A DNA stretch of 64,000 nucleotides from Streptomyces sp. NBC_01197. GTDB lineage: Bacteria > Actinomycetota > Actinomycetes > Streptomycetales > Streptomycetaceae. The first letter of the stretch is position 1. Each line of letters starts with the position of its first letter. The translations under genes and the position numbers were made by a program. The stretch lies in contig NZ_CP108569.1 of the NCBI RefSeq assembly GCF_036010505.1, positions 5,633,001-5,697,000 on the forward strand, in the 5' to 3' direction. The notes beneath the pieces were generated by a model. It saw only the letters and a program-made list of their open reading frames with translations. It did not search any database and was not told the DNA's origin. Positions 25,005-34,374 of this stretch are shown piece after piece.

Positions 25005-25196
25005 ATGCCCCGCCTCGCTCTGTACGCCCTCGTCGTCTGCGCCCTCGCCGTGGCAGCGGCCGTGGTCTCCTTCGTCCAGGGCAGCTTCATCGGGATCGTC
25101 TGGATCCTGCTGGCGGGACTCTCCTCGAACATGGCCTGGTTCTATCTGCGCAAGAGCCGCGCCGCGAAGGCGGCAGGCGCCCCCGCCACCCGCTGA
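25005..25196 (+). CDS. small two-helix membrane protein
   Basis: 63 residues: two predicted membrane helices (about 4-24 and 28-48) and a basic C-terminal tail (RKSRAAKAAG), which by the positive-inside rule lies in the cytosol. AGGAG lies 8 bases before the ATG. No family recognised. It sits between npdG and the convergent site-2 protease gene. Confidence 0.7.
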   Translation: MPRLALYALVVCALAVAAAVVSFVQGSFIGIVWILLAGLSSNMAWFYLRKSRAAKAAGAPATR

Positions 25197-25214
25197 CCGG
25201 CCGCGCCGCTCGCG

Positions 25215-26015
25215 CTACCGCGGGCAGAAGAACCCGGCGGGCTGCCCGTACCAGAAGCGGTAGAAGTTCTGCCCGCAGTACGTGTCGTTGCCGCTGACCC
25301 CGACGCCACGCAGGATCGCGTCGATCAGGTCGAAGAACGCGTGGTTCAGCGACGGGATCCACAGCAGCGCGAAGACCGCCAGCATCCCGATCTGGCCGAA
25401 CGGCTCGACCTGGCGGCGGATGCTGTACGGCAGCCAGGGCTCGATCACGCCGTACCCGTCGAGCCCCGGCACCGGCAGGGAGTTCAGGATCGCCGCCGTG
25501 AACTGGAGCAGCGCGAGGAAGCCCAGCGCGTAGCGGAACAGCGGCGGTACGCCGTCCAGCGCGTGCAGCCAGAACGGCGCCGTGCAGACGAACGCGAACA
25601 GCACGTTCGTCAGCGGACCCGCCGCCGAGATCAGACTGTGCCGCCAGCGGCCCCTGATCCGGCCCCGCTCGATGAAGACCGCGCCACCGGGCAGACCGAT
25701 CCCGCCCAGCACCAGGAAGATCAGCGGCAGCACGATGGACAGCATCGCGTGCGTGTACTTCATCGGGTTCAGGGTGAGATAGCCCTTCGCGCTGACGGAG
25801 ATGTCACCGCTGTGCAGGGCGCTGCGGGCGTGCGCGTACTCGTGCAGACAGAGTGAGACCACCCACGCCGACGTCACGAACAGGAACACCGAGAAGCCGG
25901 GGACCTTCGCGAAGTCCGCCCACACCGCCCAGCCGGTGACCGCCATGACAGCGACGATCCCCAGGAAGACCGGACTGATCCGCCGCTCGCTGCGGCGGGG
26001 GAAGGCGGTGGTCAT
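25215..26015 (-). CDS. site-2 protease-family (M50) membrane metalloprotease
   Basis: 266 residues with about six membrane helices. Zinc site: HEYAHA (HExxH) in the second helix, with the distal Asp in PVPGLDGYGVIEPW. M50 enzymes cut substrates inside the membrane, often anti-sigma factors; the substrate here is unknown and no sigma or anti-sigma gene is adjacent. The C-terminus has two Cys (NDTYCGQNFYRFWYGQPAGF then Cys). Start at 26015. Confidence 0.88.
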   Translation of the reverse strand: MTTAFPRRSERRISPVFLGIVAVMAVTGWAVWADFAKVPGFSVFLFVTSAWVVSLCLHEYAHARSALHSGDISVSAKGYLTLNPMKYTHAMLSIVLPLIFLVLGGIGLPGGAVFIERGRIRGRWRHSLISAAGPLTNVLFAFVCTAPFWLHALDGVPPLFRYALGFLALLQFTAAILNSLPVPGLDGYGVIEPWLPYSIRRQVEPFGQIGMLAVFALLWIPSLNHAFFDLIDAILRGVGVSGNDTYCGQNFYRFWYGQPAGFFCPR

Positions 26016-26124
26016 GGACGGAGCTCCTGATGCGTGGGCGGCCGGGTCTCAAGAGCTCCGACCGTACAGGTGACACGCGGTAAACGTCTCGCGGTCGGGG
26101 AGGGGTTCCGGGCAGGGTGGGGAC

Positions 26125-26517
26125 ATGACGGTATGGCAGGTGGTGTACGCGGACTGGGAGATGGAGTGCTGCGGCACCCCGTTCTCGGTGGGCGACGAGG
26201 TCACATGGACCGTGGGCCCGTACGGCGGGGTCGGCCCCGGCCTGCCCGGCGGGACGCTCTGCGTCTCGAACCACGGCATGGGCGGCCCGCTGGCGGAGCC
26301 GCTGACCGCGCGCGTCCGGTCGATCCGGGTGGTGACAGAGGAGTTCGCGGAGACGCCGGACGGGTCCGGATGCGAGCCCGTGCCGGGGCGGCTCGCGCTG
26401 CGCTCCGTGCGGCGCTGCCCGAAGTGGTTCAGCCGCGAGGCGGACGGAGCCGGCGGGCCCGGTCACGACAGGCGTGCGACCGGTGTGCTGGTCGAGCTGG
26501 AGAGACCGGGCGGCTGA
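26125..26517 (+). CDS. DUF6578-type conserved protein
   Basis: 130 residues, starting MTVWQVVYADWEMECCGTPF, then SVGDEVTWTV. The D-W-x-M-x-C-C-G-x-P-F-x-V-G motif marks a Streptomyces family that I recall as DUF6578. The paired Cys and a later Cys could bind metal. The function is unknown. It lies just before the SARP regulator on the same strand, 28 bases away. Confidence 0.7.
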   Translation: MTVWQVVYADWEMECCGTPFSVGDEVTWTVGPYGGVGPGLPGGTLCVSNHGMGGPLAEPLTARVRSIRVVTEEFAETPDGSGCEPVPGRLALRSVRRCPKWFSREADGAGGPGHDRRATGVLVELERPGG

Positions 26518-26545
26518 GGTGCGCGGAGTAACGGACAATGGGCCC

Positions 26546-29500
26546 GTGCGCTACCGGATCCTCTCCACGACCCAGGCGCTCCGCCCCGACGGCACGGCCG
26601 TCGCCCTCGGCGGGGCGCGGCTGCGTGCTCTCCTCACCGTGCTGGCGCTGCGCGTCGGACGGACCGTCCCGGCGGCCGTGCTGGTAGGCGAAGTGTGGGA
26701 CGGCGAACCGCCCGCCGACGCCACCGGTGCGCTCCAGGCGCTGGTGGCCCGGCTGCGACGGGCGCTCGGACACGCGGCCGTCTCTTCCGTGGACGGCGGG
26801 TACCGGCTGTGCGCGGATCCGGACGACGTCGATCTGTACCGGTTCGAGCGGCTGGCGGGGGAGGGCGCGCGGGCCCTGGACGAGGGCGACCCGGCCAAGG
26901 CTGCCGGTCTGCTGGAGGACGCGCTGGCGCTGTGGCGGGGGATGGTGCTCGCCGACCTCCCCGACCGCACGGCCGTGGCGGCCCGCTGGGAGGCCCGGCG
27001 GCTGGACGCGCGCCGGGCGGCGCTCGCCGCCGCGCTCGCTCTCGGCCGGGCCGATGAGACGCTGCCTGAGCTGGCCGCGCTCTGCGCCGACCACCCGATC
27101 GACGAACCGCTGCAGGCCCTGCGGATCCGGGCCCTGCGGGACGCGGGGCGGACGGCGGAGGGGCTCGTGGCGTACGAGGAGGTGCGGCGCGGGCTCGTGG
27201 AGCTGCTCGGCGCGGACCCGGGCCCCGAACTGCGCGCGCTGCACGCCGGGTTGCTGTCGCCCGGCGAGCCCGCCCCGCCGACTGAGCCCGCCGCGTCCGC
27301 TGTGCCTGCTGCGCCCGCCGACCAGAGCTCGGGGCAGGGGTCTGCCGGTCCGGAGCCTGCTGGTACGCGCGCTGCCGCCCCCGGATCCGGCGGGCGTGGG
27401 CCCGGCAACCTCCGGGCCCGGCTGACCAGCTTCGTCGGGCGCGAGAGTGACATCGACGCCCTGCGCGCCGACCTCGGGTCGGCCCGGCTCGTCACGCTGC
27501 TCGGCCCCGGCGGGGCCGGGAAGACCCGGCTCTCGCAGGAGGCGGCCGAGGCCGCCTCCGGAGCCTGGCCGGACGGCGTGTGGCTGGCCGAACTCGCCCC
27601 GGTGGACGACCCGGAGACCGTGCCCGAAGCGGTACTCGGCGCACTCGGCGCCCGCCAGACGGTGCTGCGCGGCGCGGGCGCCGAGGAGATACGCGCCGCC
27701 GACCGGCACGCGGACGACCCCCTCACCCGGCTCGCCGAGCACTGCTCCCGCCGCCGTATGCTGCTCCTGCTCGACAACTGCGAGCACGTCATCGCGGCCG
27801 CCGCCACCCTCGCCGAGATGCTCCTCGCACGCTGCCCCGGACTGACGATCCTCGCCACCAGCCGGGAGCCGCTCGGGGTGCCCGGCGAAGTCGTACGCCC
27901 CGTTGAGCCGCTGCCCCAGCCGTCCGCGCTCCGGCTGTTCGCCGAGCGTGGGAGCGCCGCGAGACCGGACTTCCGGATCGACGACGACCCGGCGGCCGCC
28001 ACCGAGATCTGCCGCCGCCTCGACGGACTGCCGCTCGCCATCGAACTCGCCGCGGCCCGGCTGCGGATGCTCTCCCCGCGCCAGATCGCCGACCGTCTCG
28101 ACAACCGGTTCCGGCTGCTGACCGGCGGTGCCCGGACCACCCTGCCGCGCCAGCAGACCCTGCGCGCGGTCGTCGACTGGTCCTGGGACCTGCTGGACGA
28201 GCCGGAGCGCACCGTACTGCGCAGGCTCTCCGTCTTCGCCGGGGGCTGCGGGCTCACCGCGGTGGAGGCGGTGTGCGGCGCCGACGCACTGGACGTACTG
28301 GGCTCGCTGGTCGACAAGTCCCTGGTGGTGGCGGTCCCTTCGGGCGAGGACGAGATGCGCTACCAGCTCCTCGAAACCGTCGGCGAGTACGCGGCCGAGC
28401 GGCTGGACGAGGCGGGGGACCGCGCCGACGCCGAACACGGCCACCTGGTGCACTACCGGGAGCTGGCCAGGCGGGCCGACCCCGAGCTGCGCGGACACGG
28501 GCAGCGCGCGGCGATCGACCTGCTGGTGCGTGAGTACGAGAACGTACGCACCGCACTGCGCCGGGCCGTGGCGACGGGCGACGAGCAGGAGGCGCTGATC
28601 CTGGTGCACTCCCTCGCCTGGTTCTGGCAGATGCGCGATCTGCGCGGCGATGCCAGGCACTGGGCCGCCGCGACCGCGGACCTCGGACCCGACCCGTTCG
28701 AGCCGCCGGTCGTGAAGGCCCCGCCACTGCATGAGCGGTGCACGGACGCCCCGCCGCCGATGAGCCCCGAACTGCTGGAAGAGGCGCGGCGTGGGGTGCG
28801 GCTGATCCATCTGTCCTCCGCCGACCACGATTTCGACGACTGGTCCACACCGGCGAGCAGGGAGCGGCTCAGCCGGGTGGTGGAGGCCTACGGCCCCGGG
28901 CTGCCGCAGACCTGCCGGAGCCCTGCCTCGCTCTGGTTCTTCGCGATCATGCTCACCGGCTCTCCTGCTCAGCTGCGGGAGGTACTCGACGAGACCGTAC
29001 GGTCCTGCCGGAACTTCGGGTACGAGTGGGAGCTGGCCGCCGCCCTGCAGATGCGGGCCAACGTCCTGGCCAACCGGAGCGACTGGGCGGGCGACGCCGC
29101 CAGGGACGCAGAGGAGGCCCTCGACATCTTCAGCCGCCTCGGTGACGCCTGGGGCGCAGCCGAGGCACTCTCGGCGCGGGGTGAGGCGCGTGAGCGGCGC
29201 GGCGACTTCCTGCCCGCCGGTGAGGACTACCGGATGGCCTTCGGCTACGCCGAGCAGCTCGGCGCCCGGACCCAGGTAGCGGTGTTGCGGGCGCGATACG
29301 CCGGGGTGCTCATGGAAGCGGGCCGCGGCGACGAGGGCGAGACGATCCTGCGGCAGATCCTGGAGGAGGAGAGGGGGCCGGACGTCGGGCACGAGGTCTG
29401 GCCGGTGGCCCGGATGCTGCTCGCCACCTGGCTGGGCCGCACCGGCCGGCCGGCCGAGGCGCGGGTCGAACTGGCCCTGCTGCACGAGAAGTTCAAGCTG

Positions 29501-29920
29501 GGGCCGCTGGCCTTCTTCGAGGGGATGCTGTTCGGCCTGATGGCCTGGCTGGACAACGAGGAGGGCCAGTACGCCGACGCCCGGGCCAAGGCGCGGAAGG
29601 CGATCACCCGGGCCCGTGACCCGCTGTCGCTGATGGTGGCCCCGCAGATGCCCGCCGCCCATCTGGTCACGTACGCCTGGGCGCTGGCGGGACCCGGCGA
29701 TCCGGCGGAGGCCCGGGACGCGGTGCGGCTGATCGCGGCGTCCGACGCGCAGCTGCCGCCGGGCCACTTCAGCGCGACCACGGAGCGCGCCAACCGCGAG
29801 CAGGCCGAGGCGGCCGGCCGCGCCGCCCTGGGGGACGCCGGCTACGAGCGTGCGTACGCCGAGGGCGGCGGCCTCACCCCGGAGGAGGCCACCGCTCTGG
29901 TGGAGCGACGCGATCAGTGA
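26546..29920 (+). CDS. SARP/AfsR-type regulator (BTAD, NB-ARC, TPR)
   Basis: 1124 residues. An OmpR-like winged helix (about 1-90) is followed by a bacterial transcriptional activator domain to about 245, a Pro/Ala linker, and an ATPase domain with LTSFVGRES, the P-loop LLGPGGAGKTRL and LLLLDNCEHVI (Walker B-like). A long TPR-like helical C-terminus follows. Proteins of this build activate secondary-metabolite promoters in an ATP-dependent way. No biosynthetic cluster lies beside it, so its targets are probably elsewhere. GTG start at 26546 has no ribosome-binding site; GACAAT 6 bases upstream could be a -10 box. Confidence 0.88.
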   Translation: MRYRILSTTQALRPDGTAVALGGARLRALLTVLALRVGRTVPAAVLVGEVWDGEPPADATGALQALVARLRRALGHAAVSSVDGGYRLCADPDDVDLYRFERLAGEGARALDEGDPAKAAGLLEDALALWRGMVLADLPDRTAVAARWEARRLDARRAALAAALALGRADETLPELAALCADHPIDEPLQALRIRALRDAGRTAEGLVAYEEVRRGLVELLGADPGPELRALHAGLLSPGEPAPPTEPAASAVPAAPADQSSGQGSAGPEPAGTRAAAPGSGGRGPGNLRARLTSFVGRESDIDALRADLGSARLVTLLGPGGAGKTRLSQEAAEAASGAWPDGVWLAELAPVDDPETVPEAVLGALGARQTVLRGAGAEEIRAADRHADDPLTRLAEHCSRRRMLLLLDNCEHVIAAAATLAEMLLARCPGLTILATSREPLGVPGEVVRPVEPLPQPSALRLFAERGSAARPDFRIDDDPAAATEICRRLDGLPLAIELAAARLRMLSPRQIADRLDNRFRLLTGGARTTLPRQQTLRAVVDWSWDLLDEPERTVLRRLSVFAGGCGLTAVEAVCGADALDVLGSLVDKSLVVAVPSGEDEMRYQLLETVGEYAAERLDEAGDRADAEHGHLVHYRELARRADPELRGHGQRAAIDLLVREYENVRTALRRAVATGDEQEALILVHSLAWFWQMRDLRGDARHWAAATADLGPDPFEPPVVKAPPLHERCTDAPPPMSPELLEEARRGVRLIHLSSADHDFDDWSTPASRERLSRVVEAYGPGLPQTCRSPASLWFFAIMLTGSPAQLREVLDETVRSCRNFGYEWELAAALQMRANVLANRSDWAGDAARDAEEALDIFSRLGDAWGAAEALSARGEARERRGDFLPAGEDYRMAFGYAEQLGARTQVAVLRARYAGVLMEAGRGDEGETILRQILEEERGPDVGHEVWPVARMLLATWLGRTGRPAEARVELALLHEKFKLGPLAFFEGMLFGLMAWLDNEEGQYADARAKARKAITRARDPLSLMVAPQMPAAHLVTYAWALAGPGDPAEARDAVRLIAASDAQLPPGHFSATTERANREQAEAAGRAALGDAGYERAYAEGGGLTPEEATALVERRDQ

Positions 29921-29924
29921 ACGG

Positions 29925-29952
29925 GACCGCCGGGTCATCAGGCCCGGCGGTC
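29925..29952. terminator. bidirectional hairpin terminator
   Basis: GACCGCCGGG pairs with CCCGGCGGTC over an 8-base loop. It fills the 35 bases between the SARP stop and the stop of the convergent ABC permease gene, so it can serve both. Confidence 0.8.
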
Positions 29953-29955
29953 CGG

Positions 29956-30792
29956 TCAGGTCTTCTTGCGGAACTTCCGGATCGCCAGCGGCGCGGTGAG
30001 CGCGGTGATCGCCACCGACCAGCCGAGCGTCATCAGCACGGAGTGGGCGACCGGGCCGCCGTTCAGCAGGTTCCGTGCCGCGTCCGCGAGGTTGGAGAGC
30101 GGGTTGTAGTCGGTGAACGCCTGGAGCCAGCCCGGCATCGTGGTGGGCGGGGCGAAGATCGACGAGCCGAACTGGAGCGGCATCAGGACCAGCATGGCCA
30201 TCCCCTGGACGGCCTGCACCGTCTTCATGGTCAGTCCGAGCAGGATGAAGATCCACATCAGCGAGGCGCCGAACACCAGCGAGAGGCCGATCGCCGCGAA
30301 GAGCGAGAGCACCGAGGTGTGGATGGTGAGACCCAGGATGAAGCCCACGGTCAGCAGGATCGCGATGGCGACCAGCATCCGGCCGATCTCCACGACGATC
30401 TTCGCGATCAGGACGGACGACCGAGCGATGGGCATACTGCGGAACCGGTCCATCACCCCCTTCTTGAAGTCGTCGTTGACCCCGGTGCCGACGGCCATGG
30501 CGATGTTCATGCCCATCATCGCCATCAGGCCCGGGACGACGTAGTCGACGTACTGCGTCTGGTTGCCCTTGCCCGCGATGGCGCCGCCGAAGACGAAGAC
30601 GAACAGCAGGGTGAAGATGATCGGCATGAACAGGACGTCGACCATCGAGTCCGGATCCGCCTTGATCTGCAGCGCGTTGCGCCGGGCCAGGGCTCCGATG
30701 TGGCGCAGATTGGCCCGCAGCCCGATCCGCCCCTCACCGGCGGCCGCGGCCGGCACGGCGGGTCCCGGTTTCTCGATCGTTGCCGTGCTCAT
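29956..30792 (-). CDS. ABC-2-type permease (DrrB-like exporter subunit)
   Basis: 278 residues with six predicted membrane helices. The region DFKKGVMDRFRSMPIARSSVL is the cytosolic coupling segment of DrrB-type permeases, and FAPPTTMPGWLQAFTDYNPL the conserved last loop. With the ATPase encoded just upstream (ATGA overlap) it forms an exporter for drugs or lipids; the cargo cannot be told. An N-terminal cytosolic tail of about 25 residues is low complexity. Confidence 0.9.
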   Translation of the reverse strand: MSTATIEKPGPAVPAAAAGEGRIGLRANLRHIGALARRNALQIKADPDSMVDVLFMPIIFTLLFVFVFGGAIAGKGNQTQYVDYVVPGLMAMMGMNIAMAVGTGVNDDFKKGVMDRFRSMPIARSSVLIAKIVVEIGRMLVAIAILLTVGFILGLTIHTSVLSLFAAIGLSLVFGASLMWIFILLGLTMKTVQAVQGMAMLVLMPLQFGSSIFAPPTTMPGWLQAFTDYNPLSNLADAARNLLNGGPVAHSVLMTLGWSVAITALTAPLAIRKFRKKT

Positions 30793-31823
30793 ACCGCGGC
30801 CTCCTGGACCTGGTCCGTCTTCTCGTTCTGGTCGAAGCGGTCCTGCACGCTGGGCTTCTGGCCGGTGATGGCCAGGAACACCTCGTCCAGGCTGGGCAGA
30901 TGGGTGCCGATGTTGGTGATGCCGAAGCCGCGCGAGGCCAGCAGGCCGACCACCGCGGTCAGTTGCTCGTCGCTGAGGATCGGCACGTTGAGCAGGCCCT
31001 CGTCGGGAACCGCCTGCGAGCCCGCGACACCGTCGAGCCCGGCCTCGGCCAGGGCGCGCGCCATGGCGGGCAGCTGGGCGCGGTCGCTCGGCTCGATCTG
31101 AAGGGTGCGGCCGCCGACCTTCGCCTTCAGCTCGTTCACCTCGCCGTTGGCGATGACCTTGCCCTTGTCGATGACCGTCAGCTCGTTGGCGAGCTGCTCG
31201 GCCTCCTCCATGTACTGGGTGGTGATGAGCACGGTCGCCCCCTCCGCGACCATCCGCTGCACCTCGTCCCAGACCTCGTTGCGGGTACGGGGGTCGAGAC
31301 CGGTCGTCGGCTCGTCCAGGTAGAGCACCGACGGGTTGCCGATCATCGAGGCCGCCAGGTCGAGCCTGCGGCGCATCCCGCCCGAGTAGTTCATCGCGGC
31401 CTTCCTGGCCGCCTCCGTCAGCGAGAACCGCTCAAGCAGCTCGTCGGCTCGGCGCCTGGCGTCCTTGCGGGGGAGGTCGAGCAGCCTGCCGATCAGGTAG
31501 AGGTTCTCCCAGCCGGAGAGCTTCTCGTCGACCGATGCGTACTGCCCGGTGAGCCCGATCACCCGGCGCAGCTGCCGGGGCTGGGTCAGTACGTTGTAGC
31601 CGGCCACGGTGGCGGTGCCCGAGTCGGGCTGCAGCAGGGTGGAGAGGACCCGTACGAGGGTGGTCTTCCCGGCGCCGTTGGGCCCGAGCACACCGAGGAC
31701 CGTGCCCTCCCGTACGTCCAGGTCCACGCCGTCCAGGGCCTTGGTGTCCCCGTAGTGCTTCACCAGCCCCCGCACCTGTACGGCGGGTCCGCCGTTCCCG
31801 GGGTTCTTGTCGATTCGCGTCAT
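30789..31823 (-). CDS. ABC transporter ATP-binding protein (DrrA-like)
   Basis: 344 residues. Walker A GPNGAGKTTLVRVL, Q-loop TGQYASVDEKL, signature YSGGMRRRLDLAASM, Walker B VLYLDEPTTGLD and H-loop ITTQYMEEAEQ. The C-terminal DrrA-type extension runs from about residue 240. It powers the permease whose start it overlaps by ATGA. The ATG start at 31823 follows the panB terminator by 46 bases, so the pair has its own promoter. Confidence 0.93.
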   Translation of the reverse strand: MTRIDKNPGNGGPAVQVRGLVKHYGDTKALDGVDLDVREGTVLGVLGPNGAGKTTLVRVLSTLLQPDSGTATVAGYNVLTQPRQLRRVIGLTGQYASVDEKLSGWENLYLIGRLLDLPRKDARRRADELLERFSLTEAARKAAMNYSGGMRRRLDLAASMIGNPSVLYLDEPTTGLDPRTRNEVWDEVQRMVAEGATVLITTQYMEEAEQLANELTVIDKGKVIANGEVNELKAKVGGRTLQIEPSDRAQLPAMARALAEAGLDGVAGSQAVPDEGLLNVPILSDEQLTAVVGLLASRGFGITNIGTHLPSLDEVFLAITGQKPSVQDRFDQNEKTDQVQEAAV

Positions 31824-31868
31824 GCCGACTATCAGAGCAGCCGCCACTGACAAGTCACCGACAGAATG

Positions 31869-31907
31869 CCGACAGCCCGCCGATGGGGGAGGTCGGCGGG
31901 CTGTCGG
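31869..31907 (-). terminator. hairpin terminator after panB
   Basis: A 15-bp perfect stem (CCGACAGCCCGCCGA with TCGGCGGGCTGTCGG) with a 9-base loop, 35 bases after the panB stop. Confidence 0.85.
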
Positions 31908-31942
31908 TCCGTGCGGCAGTGGCCCGGGAAGGGCCGGTAACC

Positions 31943-32845
31943 CTAGTGGAAGGTGTGCTGCTCCAGCGGGAAGGTGCCGCCGACCACCTCGTCGGCGAAC
32001 TCCTTCGCCGCGTCGCCGAGGGTCCGGCGGAGGTCCGCGTACTGCTTGGTGAAGCGCGGCACCTTGCCGCCGGTCAGACCGACCATGTCGGTGTAGACGA
32101 GCACCTGCGCGTCGCACTCGGGGCCGGCGCCGATCCCGACCGTCGGAATGTGCAGGATGCGGGTGACCTCGGCGGCCAGCTCGGCGGGTACGAGTTCGAG
32201 GACGACCGCGAACGCGCCCGCGTCCTGCACGGCCTTGGCGTCGCGCAGCAGCTGCTGTGCGGCCTCCTCGCCGCGGCCCTGCACCCGGTAACCCATGGAG
32301 TTGACGGACTGCGGCGTCAGCCCGATGTGGCCCATGACGGGGATGCCGGACCGCACCAGCAGATCGATCTGCTGGTGGGAGCGCTCGCCGCCCTCCAGCT
32401 TCACCGCGCCCACGCCCGCATCCTTGACCAGCCGCATCGCGCTGCGCAGTGCCTGGACCGGGCCCTCCTGGTAGCTGCCGAAGGGCAGGTCGCCGACGAT
32501 CAGCGCCCGCGAGGTGCCCCGTACGACGGCGGCGGAGAGCATCGTCATCTCGTCGAGGGTGACAGGGACCGTGGTCTCGTAGCCGAGATGGCAGTTGCCC
32601 ATCGAGTCGCCTACGAGCATCACGGGGATGCCCGCCTCGTCGAAGACGGAAGCGGTCATCGCGTCGTACGCGGTGAGCATGGGCCACTTCTCGCCGCGCT
32701 CCTTGGCGCCGCCGATGTCGTGGACGGTGATGCGCCTGCTGCTCCGGCCGCCGTACAGCGCCTTGCTGCTGTCGGCGGGCTTGTCGGGCTTTCCGGCGGG
32801 GGAGTCGGAGGAGGTGGAGTTCTCAGAGTTCAACGCGCGCGTCAT
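31943..32845 (-). CDS. panB: 3-methyl-2-oxobutanoate hydroxymethyltransferase
   Basis: 300 residues. It makes ketopantoate from alpha-ketoisovalerate and methylene-THF, the first step of pantothenate synthesis, in the cytosol. Seen: MLTAYDAMTASVFDEAGIPV, Mg-binding LVGDSMGN, DLPFGSYQ, KLEGG, MGHIGLTPQSV and the catalytic Glu in LELVPAELA. A Ser/Lys-rich N-terminal extension of about 35 residues precedes the barrel. I start at 32845 because AGGAG lies 8 bases before it; an ATG 21 bases further upstream is in frame but has no such site. No other pan gene is here. Confidence 0.95.
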   Translation of the reverse strand: MTRALNSENSTSSDSPAGKPDKPADSSKALYGGRSSRRITVHDIGGAKERGEKWPMLTAYDAMTASVFDEAGIPVMLVGDSMGNCHLGYETTVPVTLDEMTMLSAAVVRGTSRALIVGDLPFGSYQEGPVQALRSAMRLVKDAGVGAVKLEGGERSHQQIDLLVRSGIPVMGHIGLTPQSVNSMGYRVQGRGEEAAQQLLRDAKAVQDAGAFAVVLELVPAELAAEVTRILHIPTVGIGAGPECDAQVLVYTDMVGLTGGKVPRFTKQYADLRRTLGDAAKEFADEVVGGTFPLEQHTFH

Positions 32846-33150
32846 CGCAACGCTCCTGTTCGTCATCTCGAGGCGCCCTGACGGCGTCCCCGGACCGCCT
32901 CCATGGTTGCACCGGACCGCCGCCGCACGGAAGTGGACCCCGGGACCGCCGTCGGCCCCCGGGTAAAATCTTCTCGATCATGGACCGGATGACTGAAATG
33001 TGCGCGTTCCGTCACAACCGGAACTCGGTACGGGACCCGGCTCGTCCTCGTGTCTGTACGGCCGTGTCCACACGGCGCGGAAAGTGCCGTTCCATCGCCT
33101 AGTGTCAAGGGCCGGGACGGCATGCACGGCAAGTCAGCGAGGGCAACGGT
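32846..33150. promoter_or_regulatory. divergent gap between panB and the EEP-family gene
   Basis: 305 bases. On the plus strand TAGTGT (33100-33105) is a likely -10 box for the rightward gene, and TAAAAT at 32963-32968 a second possible one. No frame longer than a few dozen codons looks real. Confidence 0.35.
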
Positions 33151-34179
33151 ATGGCGCAGGCGCACTTCACGGACACGGAACACGGCGGCTCGGAGCACGG
33201 CCATTCCGAATCCGGTGCCCGGCGTCTGTTCGGCGGGCGGTGGCGGGGCGACCGGGGCATCTGGCGCCGGGGCATCGTCCTCGCGTTCTTCGCGGTGCTG
33301 CTCACGCTGACGATGCTCTTCCACGGGCATCTCCCCAATGACGTCGGCAACCTCGGCAGCCTCACCGAGACCTTCCTGCCCTGGCTGGGCCTGATCGGCA
33401 TCCCGGTCCTGCTCGTGCTGGCGCTGCTGCGCCGCTCGGCCACCGCCCTGATCGTCCTGCTGCTGCCCGCCATCGTCTGGCTGAACATCTTCGGCGGGCT
33501 GCTCACCGACAAGTCGGCCTCCGGCGGCGACCTGGTGGTGGCCACTCACAACGTGAACGCGGCGAATCCCGACCCGGTGGGCACCGCGAAGAAGGTCGCC
33601 GCGTCGGGTGCCGACGTGGTCGCCCTGGAGGAGCTGGCCGCGGGCAAGGTCTCGACGTACACGAACGCCCTCGCGGCCACCTACCCGTACCACTCGGTGG
33701 AGGGCACGGTCGGGCTCTGGAGCAAGTACCCGATGAGCGACACCCGGCCCGTCGGAATAAGGCTCGGCTGGGTCCGCGCCCTGCGGTCCACGATCACCAC
33801 CCCCAAGGGCAAGGCCGCCGTCTACGTCGCGCACCTCCCCTCGGTAAGGGTGAAGCTCGACGCCGGGTTCACCGCCTCGCAGCGCGACCAGAGCGCGGAC
33901 GCGCTGGGTGCGGCCATCAGGAAGGAGCCGCTGCACGACGTGGTGCTCCTCGGCGACCTCAACGGGACGATGAACGACCGTTCGCTGAACGCCGTGACCG
34001 CGCAGCTGCGCTCCACCCAGGGCGCGGCGGGCAACGGCTTCGGCTTCAGCTGGCCCGCGAAGTTCCCGATGGCGCGGATCGACCAGATCCTGGTCAAGGG
34101 CGCCGACCCGGTCTCCTCCTGGACGCTGCCCAGCACCGGCAGCGACCATCTGCCGATCGCGGCCCGCATCAGGCTCTGA
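33151..34179 (+). CDS. membrane-anchored endonuclease/exonuclease/phosphatase-family protein
   Basis: 342 residues. The first 120 hold three membrane helices after a His/Glu-rich tail (DTEHGGSEHGHSE). The rest is an EEP domain with VVATHNVNAAN, Glu in VALEELAAG, VYVAHLPSVRV, LLGDLNGTMND (D-x-N) and TGSDHLPIAA (catalytic S-D-H). These enzymes cleave phosphoesters of nucleic acids, lipids or inositol phosphates; with the domain placed outside the membrane, a lipid or extracellular DNA is plausible. The substrate is unknown. Confidence 0.85.
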   Translation: MAQAHFTDTEHGGSEHGHSESGARRLFGGRWRGDRGIWRRGIVLAFFAVLLTLTMLFHGHLPNDVGNLGSLTETFLPWLGLIGIPVLLVLALLRRSATALIVLLLPAIVWLNIFGGLLTDKSASGGDLVVATHNVNAANPDPVGTAKKVAASGADVVALEELAAGKVSTYTNALAATYPYHSVEGTVGLWSKYPMSDTRPVGIRLGWVRALRSTITTPKGKAAVYVAHLPSVRVKLDAGFTASQRDQSADALGAAIRKEPLHDVVLLGDLNGTMNDRSLNAVTAQLRSTQGAAGNGFGFSWPAKFPMARIDQILVKGADPVSSWTLPSTGSDHLPIAARIRL

Positions 34180-34183
34180 GCGG

Positions 34184-34212
34184 GCGGCGGCGGGGCCCCG
34201 GCCCCCGCCGCG
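34184..34212 (+). terminator. GC-rich hairpin after the EEP-family gene
   Basis: GCGGCGG-C-GGGGC pairs imperfectly with the following GGCCCCCGCCGC, a few bases after the stop. Confidence 0.5.
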
Positions 34213-34255
34213 GTAAAGAGCCGGACGAGATACGCATCACTTAACGGGATGTTCA

Positions 34256-34295
34256 CCTGCTGGAACAACACGGCGGGGAGACTTTGTTCAGCAGG
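34256..34295 (+). promoter_or_regulatory. inverted repeat in the MFS transporter leader
   Basis: CCTGCTGGAACAA and TTGTTCAGCAGG are inverted repeats of 12 bp with one bulged base, 15 bases apart, about 80 bases before the exporter start. This could be an operator for a local regulator or an RNA hairpin controlling the exporter. Confidence 0.45.
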
Positions 34296-34374
34296 AGAAC
34301 TTAAGCTGGCCTTCCGGCCCGCCGCCGTTCTTCCGTCCCCGTGTTCCCGCTCTCGTAAGAGAAGGTCTTTCTCC

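Noticed and set aside
26429..30256. 1275-codon open frame on the minus strand opposite the SARP gene
   Set aside because: It is a GC-bias shadow of the SARP gene; no domain is seen, and it crosses two real genes.
34256..34295. Riboswitch before the MFS exporter
   Set aside because: A single imperfect inverted repeat without a recognisable conserved aptamer core; kept only as a generic regulatory repeat.
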